Shown here in pieces: positions 1-5,497 of a stretch of 9,409 nt of DNA (its first letter is position 1; each line of letters starts with the position of its first letter). The stretch is taken from assembly GCA_025937955.1 (NCBI GenBank), contig JAICQI010000182.1, forward strand, positions 1-9,409, given 5' to 3'. This DNA is from Pyrinomonadaceae bacterium (GTDB lineage Bacteria; Acidobacteriota; Blastocatellia; Pyrinomonadales; Pyrinomonadaceae). Position numbers and translations under genes: made by a program. The notes under the pieces are model-generated. The model saw only the letters and a list, made by a program, of their open reading frames with translations. It ran no database searches and was not told where the DNA came from.

Positions 1-68
1 CACTCCGTGGCCGCCCGTGCTTTATAACAAAGATTGTTCGTGAGACGGGCGGCCACGGAGTGCCGCCC
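1..68. repeat. GC-rich hairpin of dispersed palindromic-repeat type, cut by the window edge
   Basis: Bases 1-18 and 45-62 are perfect reverse complements (18 bp) around an AT-richer 26-base loop. The right arm is followed by CCGCCCCTACA (63-73). A competing 7-bp stem exists: GGGCGGC at 47-53 pairs with GCCGCCC at 62-68. This suggests that the element continues left of the window and is a longer palindrome. No T-tract follows the arm, so a classical rightward terminator is not supported. Arms ending in CGCCCCTACA resemble short intergenic repeats spread through many bacterial genomes; that resemblance is from general knowledge, not a search. It could also act as an mRNA-stabilising hairpin for a gene to the left. 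Confidence 0.75.
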
Positions 69-140
69 CTACAAATATGATTGAAGTGTTGGTTGAGGCA
101 CCAATTCACGAATAAAAACTTTTTAGCTCGCCGGTAATAA

Positions 141-155
141 GCTGAACTTTTCAGC
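141..155. repeat. Small inverted repeat upstream of the first gene
   Basis: GCTGAA (141-146) and TTCAGC (150-155) form a perfect 6-bp stem with a CTT loop, about 40 bases before the GTG start at 198. No T-run follows. It could be a small 5'-leader hairpin or an operator half-site pair, or chance. The rest of 69-197 is AT-rich leader without a promoter I can place confidently. Confidence 0.3.
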
Positions 156-197
156 CACTTCACCTCTAGTAGGCGTAATTTAGCTGGAGGTGTTGTC

Positions 198-389
198 GTG
201 AGTGACAAGGAAGAACTGTACGAATCGCTGGTAAGGCTGTGGCTACTACTGATTTTCACGGTGACTTTAGCAGCCGGAACGATCGGGCTCATTCTCATTT
301 GCCGCATGCTCGTCGATAGCGACAGACCGCAATTTATAAACTCTTACCGGCAGATGACGATCACCTATCAACGGTCGCCGGACGCATAA
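198..389 (+). CDS. Small single-pass membrane protein, uncharacterised
   Basis: This is a 63-residue protein of no family I recognise. It starts with GTG, and GGAGG at 186-190 with 7-base spacing supports both the gene and that start. An acidic, polar N-terminus (MSDKEELYES) precedes one hydrophobic segment at about residues 13-35, which ends in a cysteine and an arginine (ICR). A short polar tail of about 27 residues follows. By the positive-inside rule, Arg36 and the tail are likely cytoplasmic, but this is only a guess. It ends one base before the stop of the convergent gene on the other strand, so the two transcripts probably overlap at their 3' ends. It has no cleavable signal-peptide pattern. 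The good ribosome binding site and membrane-like composition favour a real gene, but a small ORF without a known family remains uncertain. Confidence 0.6.
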   Translation: MSDKEELYESLVRLWLLLIFTVTLAAGTIGLILICRMLVDSDRPQFINSYRQMTITYQRSPDA

Positions 390-390
390 C

Positions 391-753
391 TTAGTTGGGA
401 AGCGTCAGATAAACAAACATCGAAACTATCCGACCTGCAACAGGACTCAGGAGCAACGCCAGCAACGGAATCAACCCTCGTACACCCCGAGTTTTGAGCA
501 GGTGATAAGGGATGATGATTAGCCAGCCAATACCGAACAACATGCCCTGGCAATACACTGGCGTGACAGCAGAGCGTCTTTCCTCAGCTCTCAACCACCA
601 AACAAGACCACACACAAAAGCTGCCTGGTAAATAAAGTCGAGCTCTGGCAGAGTTTCCAAACCGTGGAACTGGTAGAAACCAAACGCGACGTGGTACACG
701 AATATGAGAGTCCACAGCAGCACAAACATGATTACCGAGCTCTTACGTGTCAT
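391..753 (-). CDS. Uncharacterised four-helix integral membrane protein
   Basis: The protein has 120 residues from the ATG at 751-753. A longer version would need a TTG at 790-792 and would overlap smr by 23 bases. Neither start has a clear ribosome binding site. Four hydrophobic segments are visible at about residues 7-27, 38-55, 66-85 and 92-116. A charged loop (RAEERR) follows segment 2, and a basic PYHLLKTRGVRGL stretch lies between segments 3 and 4. A proline followed by an aromatic pair, then a basic RG-RGL turn between helices, recurs in small bacterial membrane proteins of unknown function. No catalytic motif is seen. The gene starts 16 bases after the smr stop on the same strand and is probably co-transcribed with it. 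No function can be assigned. Confidence 0.7.
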   Translation of the reverse strand: MTRKSSVIMFVLLWTLIFVYHVAFGFYQFHGLETLPELDFIYQAAFVCGLVWWLRAEERRSAVTPVYCQGMLFGIGWLIIIPYHLLKTRGVRGLIPLLALLLSPVAGRIVSMFVYLTLPN

Positions 754-769
754 TGTGTTTAGTGTAGCA

Positions 770-1084
770 TCAGTCTCGCAGCGATGGACCAACTGTGAGT
801 GTCACGATTGTGGCGCCGAGCCCGCCGGCGCCCGGTGGGGCGTCGGTCCAGTCGGAAACGAAGGGTGTGCGGGCGAGGATTGAACGGACCATCTCGCGTT
901 GCACGCCGATGCCCTTGCCGTGGATTATTCTAAGGCACCTGAATCCCTTTTCATGCGCCAACCGCAGATACTCTTCGACGACGGCTTTCACGTCGCGCGG
1001 AGGAATGGTATGTAGATCAAACACGTCGGTGATCTCGATTTCCACCGGCTCGGGAAAAGGGTTGTCGAGATCAATGTCGCTCAT
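770..1084 (-). CDS. Smr-domain protein (stand-alone MutS2 C-terminal-like domain)
   Basis: The protein has 104 residues from ATG 1084. A GTG at 1097-1099 would add MSNQR; I prefer the ATG because MSDIDLDNPFPEP looks like the family's usual beginning, though the ribosome binding site does not decide it. The three Smr signatures are present in order: DLH at residues 23-25 in the first beta-alpha unit, HGKG at 55-58, and GGLGAT at 87-92. Smr domains in MutS2 and SMR proteins bind nucleic acid, and several have endonuclease activity on DNA or RNA. The DLH and HGKG residues are the conserved core. Here the domain stands alone without the MutS2 ATPase, so a role in DNA branch processing or RNA cleavage cannot be separated. 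It precedes the membrane-protein gene at 391-753 on the same strand and diverges from mdh. Confidence 0.88.
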   Translation of the reverse strand: MSDIDLDNPFPEPVEIEITDVFDLHTIPPRDVKAVVEEYLRLAHEKGFRCLRIIHGKGIGVQREMVRSILARTPFVSDWTDAPPGAGGLGATIVTLTVGPSLRD

Positions 1085-1092
1085 ACGTTGAT

Positions 1093-1120
1093 TTGACACC
1101 CTCTCACACGCACTTGTAAA
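1093..1120 (+). promoter_or_regulatory. Probable sigma70-type promoter of mdh
   Basis: TTGACA at 1093-1098 matches the -35 consensus perfectly. TGTAAA at 1115-1120 follows after 16 bases and matches the -10 consensus at four of six positions. The predicted start of transcription, near 1127, would give an mdh leader of about 40 bases. The -35 lies at the 5' edge of the divergently read smr gene, so its use could interfere with smr initiation. This is consensus matching only. Confidence 0.45.
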
Positions 1121-1166
1121 CTCGCGCGTTTCAAATCCTACATCTTAATCAAAGGAATTAAAGCAA

Positions 1167-2099
1167 ATGGGTGCGCGAAAGAAGATTACGGTTGTGGGCG
1201 CAGGCAATGTCGGCGCCACTGCGGCACATTGGCTCGCGGCCAAGGAACTCGGAGATGTGGTCCTGGTCGATATCGTGGAAGGAGTGCCGCAGGGCAAGGC
1301 TTTGGACCTCGCAGAAGCAGCACCCGTAGAAGGTTTCGACGTTCGCATGACGGGCGCGAACACGTACGACGACACTGACAACTCCGACGTGGTGATCATC
1401 ACTGCTGGACTGGCCCGCAAGCCCGGCATGAGCCGCGACGATCTGTTAAAGACTAACGCAGGCATCGTTTCGAACGTCGTGGACGAAGTCGTGCGGCGCT
1501 CGCCAAACACGATCCTGATCATCGTCTCGAATCCGCTCGATGCGATGTGTCAGGTAGCGTTGAAACGATCGGGGTTCCCGAAACATCGCGTCATCGGAAT
1601 GGCAGGCGTGCTCGACTCCGCGCGCATGCGTTGTTTCCTTGCGGAGGCGCTGGATGTTTCGGTTGAGAACGTGACGGCGTTTGTTTTGGGTGGACATGGC
1701 GACACGATGGTGCCGTTGCCGCGCTATTCCACTTGCGCCGGTATTCCGATTACGGAGTTGCTGCCAAAAGAGCAGGTCGATGCGATCGTCAAGCGCACGG
1801 CGAACGGCGGTGCTGAGATCGTGGCTCTGTTGAAAACGGGATCGGCTTACTACGCGCCGTCAGCGGCGGCAGTGGAGATGACGGAGTCGATCTTGAAGGA
1901 CAAGAAGAAGATTCTTCCGTGCGCGGCGTATCTCGAAGGTGAGTACGGGATCAACGGGCTTTACGTCGGCGTGCCGTGCAAACTGGGCGCGCGCGGGTTG
2001 GAGCAGATCATCGAGATCAACTTGACTGCGGAAGAGAGGATCGCGTTGCAGAAGAGCGCATCCGCGGTGCAGGAGCTCGTCAACGTGCTCGGAATCTAG
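1167..2099 (+). CDS. mdh: Malate dehydrogenase (NAD-dependent, LDH-like type)
   Basis: This cytoplasmic TCA-cycle enzyme interconverts L-malate and oxaloacetate with NAD. At 310 residues it has the length of LDH-like bacterial malate dehydrogenases. The Rossmann motif GAGNVG is at 11-16, and Asp35 at the end of beta-2 binds the NAD ribose. The mobile substrate loop GLARKPGMSRDDLL starts at 81. Arg84 there replaces the glutamine found in lactate dehydrogenase and so specifies a dicarboxylic substrate; Arg90 is the second loop arginine. SNP at 121-123, catalytic-pair Asp150 with Arg153, and catalytic His177 in LGGHGD follow. The start has AAAGGA at 1151-1156 with 10-base spacing. The gene converges on sdhB 39 bases downstream, across a repeat. 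Every key residue is intact. Confidence 0.96.
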   Translation: MGARKKITVVGAGNVGATAAHWLAAKELGDVVLVDIVEGVPQGKALDLAEAAPVEGFDVRMTGANTYDDTDNSDVVIITAGLARKPGMSRDDLLKTNAGIVSNVVDEVVRRSPNTILIIVSNPLDAMCQVALKRSGFPKHRVIGMAGVLDSARMRCFLAEALDVSVENVTAFVLGGHGDTMVPLPRYSTCAGIPITELLPKEQVDAIVKRTANGGAEIVALLKTGSAYYAPSAAAVEMTESILKDKKKILPCAAYLEGEYGINGLYVGVPCKLGARGLEQIIEINLTAEERIALQKSASAVQELVNVLGI

Positions 2100-2138
2100 C
2101 CGCGGATTTTACGGATTGTTAATCCGGATCTGCGCGGA
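2100..2138. repeat. AATCYGCG-family repeat between the converging mdh and sdhB stops
   Basis: The whole gap between the mdh stop (2097-2099) and the sdhB stop (2139-2141) is filled by repeat-like sequence starting CCGCGGATTTTACGGATTG. It contains a perfect 6-bp inverted repeat, CGGATT (2112-2117) with AATCCG (2121-2126), and an outer CCGCG (2100-2104) that can pair with CGCGG (2133-2137). It closely resembles 7900-7930, which sits at another convergent pair. The hairpin could end transcription in both directions, but neither strand has a T-run, so factor-independent termination is only weakly supported. Confidence 0.6.
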
Positions 2139-2909
2139 TCAGCCTTTCAACCATCCGAATAATCCGTGGATCACGGTTTCGCGGTTTTCCTCGTAGATCG
2201 CGCGGGTGAGCGGGATGTTCATCGGGCAGGCTTTTACGCAATTCTGCGCGTTGCCGCAGTTGGTGATGCCGTCCTCACCCATGATCGCTTCGATCCGCTC
2301 TTCACGGTTCATCTTGCCTGTCGGGTGCATGTTGAATAGTCGCACCTGAGCGATTGCCTGCGGTCCGATGTAGTTGTTGCCCTCGTATTGCGGACACGCT
2401 TCCAAACAACACCCACAAGTCATACAGCGCGAGTACGCGTAGCGCTCCTGCACGTCATCCTGGTCCATTCGTGGTCCTGGCCCCAGGTCGTACGTGCCGT
2501 CCATCTCGATCCACGCGTGAACACGACGCAGGTGATCGAACATCGGTGAACGATCTACGATGAGATCTCGAATGTTCTGAAACTTCGACATCGGTTCCAG
2601 CCGGATCGGCTGTTCCAGCTTGTCGATCAGTGCGGAACACGACTGTCGCGCGCGGCCGTTGATGATCATCGTGCAGATGCCGCAGACCTGTTCCAGACAG
2701 TTCATGTGCCAGACCGGCGGCGTGGTGCGCGCGCCCGCTTTGTTCACGGGATTCTTCTGGATCTCCATCAAACACGAGATGACGTTGAGATTCGGTCGAT
2801 AGGGAATCTCAAACTGTTCCCAGTACTGCGGCGCGTCAGGATTCGCGCGACGCCTGATGTGAATCTCGACTGTCTTTGGTGGAGTCGTTGATCTTGGCTG
2901 TGCTGACAT
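2139..2909 (-). CDS. sdhB: Succinate dehydrogenase iron-sulfur subunit
   Basis: This subunit carries electrons from the flavoprotein through three iron-sulfur clusters to the membrane subunit of complex II. It has 256 residues, usual for the Bacillus-type family. The N-terminal ferredoxin domain holds the [2Fe-2S] ligands Cys71, Cys76, Cys79 and Cys91 (CLEQVCGIC plus C of RQSC). The C-terminal domain has CMTCGCCLEACP with Cys162, Cys165, Cys168 and Cys172, and CGNAQNCVKACP with Cys218, Cys224 and Cys228. These give the [4Fe-4S] and [3Fe-4S] clusters. The segments EIPYRPNLNVIS and GTYDLGPGPRM match the menaquinone-linked Bacillus-like group. The ATG is 4 bases after the sdhA stop. GAAGG inside the end of sdhA is a likely ribosome binding site, so it is the last gene of sdhCAB. 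Confidence 0.96.
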   Translation of the reverse strand: MSAQPRSTTPPKTVEIHIRRRANPDAPQYWEQFEIPYRPNLNVISCLMEIQKNPVNKAGARTTPPVWHMNCLEQVCGICTMIINGRARQSCSALIDKLEQPIRLEPMSKFQNIRDLIVDRSPMFDHLRRVHAWIEMDGTYDLGPGPRMDQDDVQERYAYSRCMTCGCCLEACPQYEGNNYIGPQAIAQVRLFNMHPTGKMNREERIEAIMGEDGITNCGNAQNCVKACPMNIPLTRAIYEENRETVIHGLFGWLKG

Positions 2910-2913
2910 TTAT

Positions 2914-4701
2914 CTAAGCCTTCTTGCCTTTGCTGTAGTCGCGCTTTCGCGGTGCAATCAGTGAAACATCAATTGATTCGTACGAAAAGACCGGACCCTC
3001 GCCTGAATACTCCGCGATCGTAGTCTTCATAAAGTTCTCGTCGTCTCGCTCGGGGAATTCGGGTTTGAAGTGCGCACCGCGCGATTCGTTGCGATTCAGC
3101 GCGCCGAGTGTGATCACGCGCGCGAGTTCGAGCATGTTGGCGAGATGACGCGCGTGCGGTAGCGCCATCGTTGCCCAAAGGTTCGAATCGTTGATCGAGA
3201 TCTGCTTGTAGCGATCCATCAACTCCAGCAACTTGTTGTCAGTCGCTTTGAGCTTCTCGTTGTAACGGACGACGGTAACGTTGTCAGTCATCCACTTGCC
3301 CATCTCCTGGTGCAACACGTACTGATTCTCCGTACCACTCTGTTTAATCAACTTGTCGTTGATCTCCTGCTGGAGTTTCAGTTCCTGATCGTAGATACGC
3401 GAACCATCGGAGCCGTTACGTTCGACATTCTTCGCGTATTCGATTGCCGCGGGCGCCGCGACAAATCCGCCGAAGACGCAGCTCACGAGTGAGTTTGCTC
3501 CCAGGCGATTCGCACCGTGGATTGAGTAGTCACACTCGCCGGCCGCCAGCAGACCCGGAATATTCGTACGCTGGTTATAGTCAACCCAAAGCCCGCCCAT
3601 CGAATAGTGAACGCCCGGAAAGATACGCATCGGGACGTGTTTCGGATCGTCGCCGACAAACATTTCGTAGATCTCAAGAATCGCGCCCAGTTTTCGATCC
3701 AGAACCTCAGCCGGAATATGCGTCAGGTCGAGATAGACCTGGTTCTCCCCGCCTACGCCTAAGCCATCGAGACACACCTGAAAGATCTCGCGCGTAGCGA
3801 TGTCGCGGGGGACGAGGTTGCCGTAAGCGGGATACTTCTCTTCAAGGAAGTACAAGCGCTCGTTTTCCGGAATCTGAGTGGGTGGCCGGACGTCGCCTTT
3901 TTTACGCGGCACCCAAACACGCCCACCTTCTCCGCGCGCCGATTCCGACATCAATCGTAATTTATCCTCCCCGGGAATCGACGTCGGATGAACCTGGATA
4001 AACTCGCCGTTCGCATATCTCGCCCCTTGCTGGTAGCAGGCTGAGACTGCACTGCCGGTGCACACCATCGAGTTCGTCGATTTGCCGAAGATCAAACCTG
4101 GACCACCGGTAGCAATGATCACTGCGTCAGCCGGAAACGCTTTCAGTTCGAGCGTCTGTAAATCCATCGCGATCAGTCCACGACAAACCTGATGGTCGTC
4201 CAGGACGAGCGACATCATCTCCCAGTGCTCAAATTTCTTCACTTTGCCGGCTACTTCGGCGCGCCTCACTTGCTCGTCGAGCGCGTACAAGAGTTGCTGG
4301 CCGGTCGAAGCTCCGGCGAATGCAGTGCGGTGATGTTTAGTGCCGCCAAAGCGACGAAAGTCGAGCAGACCCTCAGGCGTACGTGAGAAGGGAACTCCCA
4401 TGCGATCGAACAGGTAAATGATCGCCGGCGCCATTTCGCACATCTGTTTGACGGGAGGTTGATTGGCGAGGAAGTCGCCGCCGTAAACAGTGTCGTCGAA
4501 ATGTTCCCACGTCGAATCGCCTTCGCCTTTCGTGTTGACAGCGCCGTTGATACCGCCCTGCGCGCAGACAGAATGAGAGCGCTTCACGGGCACAACGGAA
4601 AACAGATCGACAGCATGGCCGGCTTCCGCGATCTTCATGGCGGCCGCGAGTCCCGCCAGTCCTCCACCGACAATCGCGATTTTCATTCCGTTACTGGCCA
4701 T
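2914..4701 (-). CDS. sdhA: Succinate dehydrogenase flavoprotein subunit
   Basis: This subunit oxidises succinate to fumarate at a covalently bound FAD on the cytoplasmic face of complex II. The start is the ATG at 4699-4701 (595 residues, family length). The frame stays open to 4845, but those 48 codons lie inside sdhC. The FAD motif GGGLAG is at 12-17, and His43 in RSHSVCAQGG is the expected covalent FAD ligand. HPT at 238-240, RGEGG at 256-260, PRD with Arg299, HYSMGG with His365, and GECDYSIHGANRLGANS with Arg399 form the substrate site. The sequence is close to the Bacillus SdhA type, but a loop at about 264-282 (rich in K, R and P) looks longer than there. The sdhC stop and this ATG overlap as TAATG. 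AGGAGG at 4714-4719, with 12-base spacing, is the likely ribosome binding site. Confidence 0.97.
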   Translation of the reverse strand: MASNGMKIAIVGGGLAGLAAAMKIAEAGHAVDLFSVVPVKRSHSVCAQGGINGAVNTKGEGDSTWEHFDDTVYGGDFLANQPPVKQMCEMAPAIIYLFDRMGVPFSRTPEGLLDFRRFGGTKHHRTAFAGASTGQQLLYALDEQVRRAEVAGKVKKFEHWEMMSLVLDDHQVCRGLIAMDLQTLELKAFPADAVIIATGGPGLIFGKSTNSMVCTGSAVSACYQQGARYANGEFIQVHPTSIPGEDKLRLMSESARGEGGRVWVPRKKGDVRPPTQIPENERLYFLEEKYPAYGNLVPRDIATREIFQVCLDGLGVGGENQVYLDLTHIPAEVLDRKLGAILEIYEMFVGDDPKHVPMRIFPGVHYSMGGLWVDYNQRTNIPGLLAAGECDYSIHGANRLGANSLVSCVFGGFVAAPAAIEYAKNVERNGSDGSRIYDQELKLQQEINDKLIKQSGTENQYVLHQEMGKWMTDNVTVVRYNEKLKATDNKLLELMDRYKQISINDSNLWATMALPHARHLANMLELARVITLGALNRNESRGAHFKPEFPERDDENFMKTTIAEYSGEGPVFSYESIDVSLIAPRKRDYSKGKKA

Positions 4702-5375
4702 TAATAGATAATTCCTCCTAACAATCCGCCCGGACGAATGAACGCGACGGCTGCGTTGATGCCGACCAGCAGCAGCAGCACCCCGAAAGCGATGCACGCA
4801 TAACCAGTCAGACGTTGCGCACGCTCCCCAATCGTGATGCCCCAATCCACGAGAAACAGCCAGATGCCGTTCGCGAAGTGCCAGACGGTCGCTGTGATTC
4901 CGATCATGTAGATGATAAAGATCGGAATCATGCGAAACTCGCGAGCCACGATATTGAAAGCCTCTTCAGGGTGATGGGCCACCGACATCGTGTTGAGGCC
5001 GGGAACCAACCCAAAGCGGAAGTTGAGCAAGTGAAAAGCGATAAAAAAGAATAGGATGACGCCGGTTAACCTCTGGATCGTGTAGAACCAATTACGCGCA
5101 TACGGGTACGCAAGATTATTGGGACGCGCCTCCATGGTGATCACCAGGCCATAAACGGCGTGGTAGATGAGCGGAATGAAGATGCCGCCGATTTCGACAA
5201 AGAGAATGTACGGAATCGACTGCAGGTCTTTGACCGCGTCGTTAAAGTCGGCCGCGCCGGTCAGCGCCTTTGAGTTAGTGTAAAAGTGTTCTAAAAGAAA
5301 GATTCCGAGAGGGAAGATACCGGAAAGCTGATGCAGCTTGCGCAAGACGAAGGTCCTGCTCAAACGAATAGCCAA
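4701..5375 (-). CDS. sdhC: Succinate dehydrogenase cytochrome b558 subunit
   Basis: This is the membrane anchor and quinone-reacting subunit of complex II. It has 224 residues and about five transmembrane helices, at roughly 16-32, 56-80, 99-121, 148-170 and 190-212. Histidines in the positions expected for four axial ligands of two hemes are His30 (LLEHF), His72 (IYHAVYG), His115 (AFHLLNF) and His166 (VWHFANG). This is the single-subunit, di-heme Bacillus type usually paired with menaquinone, and it explains the absence of sdhD. The start is a TTG at 5373-5375, chosen because AAGGAG at 5383-5388 sits 7 bases upstream and the protein then begins like the family (MAIRLSRTFVLRKLHQLSG). Its stop overlaps the sdhA start by one base, so the two are probably translationally coupled. 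A promoter lies at 5445-5473. Confidence 0.94.
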   Translation of the reverse strand: MAIRLSRTFVLRKLHQLSGIFPLGIFLLEHFYTNSKALTGAADFNDAVKDLQSIPYILFVEIGGIFIPLIYHAVYGLVITMEARPNNLAYPYARNWFYTIQRLTGVILFFFIAFHLLNFRFGLVPGLNTMSVAHHPEEAFNIVAREFRMIPIFIIYMIGITATVWHFANGIWLFLVDWGITIGERAQRLTGYACIAFGVLLLLVGINAAVAFIRPGGLLGGIIY

Positions 5376-5444
5376 GAATGCACTCCTTTGCCGTAAAGCT
5401 GTGTGTCAGGCAGGTTGTTAAAGAGTCGATACACGAGCAGTTCG

Positions 5445-5473
5445 ATTATATTGTGGATAAGTCTTAACCACAA
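5445..5473 (-). promoter_or_regulatory. Probable promoter of sdhCAB
   Basis: Read on the minus strand, TTGTGG (bases 5468-5473) and a perfect TATAAT (5445-5450) are separated by 17 bases. The -35 matches only three of six positions, so an activator or the strong -10 may compensate. Transcription would start near 5438, giving a leader of about 60 bases to the TTG of sdhC. The spacer contains a DnaA-box-like sequence. Confidence 0.5.
5452..5460 (-). promoter_or_regulatory. Perfect DnaA-box sequence within the sdh promoter spacer
   Basis: TTATCCACA on the minus strand (TGTGGATAA on plus) is identical to the strong E. coli-type DnaA box. It lies between the -35 and -10 of the proposed sdhCAB promoter, where bound protein would block RNA polymerase. 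I saw no other exact box in the window and no dnaA, dnaN or AT-rich unwinding region, so this is not an origin. Binding is unproven and chance is possible. Confidence 0.35.
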
Positions 5474-5497
5474 ACGCGCTAACACACAAAGCTAACT
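5465..5497. repeat. Short imperfect direct repeat upstream of the amidase gene
   Basis: TAACCACAAACGCGC (5465-5479) and TAACACACAAAGC (5480-5492) are two imperfect copies, followed by a third TAAC at 5493-5496 that abuts the amidase ATG. The copies are offset by 15 and 13 bases. They resemble degenerate CACAAAG-type dispersed repeats, and could equally be a repressor site or chance. They leave no room for a recognisable ribosome binding site before the amidase. Confidence 0.4.

Noticed and set aside
1167..2099. Lactate dehydrogenase for the gene called mdh
   Set aside because: The substrate-loop position is arginine (Arg84 in GLARKPGMSR), which specifies dicarboxylic acids, not the glutamine of lactate dehydrogenases.
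3444..3797. Plus-strand open frame of 117 codons inside sdhA
   Set aside because: The Arg/Ser/Pro-rich product is a typical shadow of a GC-rich gene. The sdhA motifs on the minus strand cover the same bases.
4702..4845. N-terminal extension of SdhA by 48 residues
   Set aside because: It lies wholly within sdhC in another frame, does not resemble the family, and the ATG at 4699-4701 has an AGGAGG upstream and restores family length.
5400..5497. Replication origin suggested by the DnaA box
   Set aside because: Only a single box, with no box cluster, no AT-rich unwinding region and no origin-associated genes nearby.
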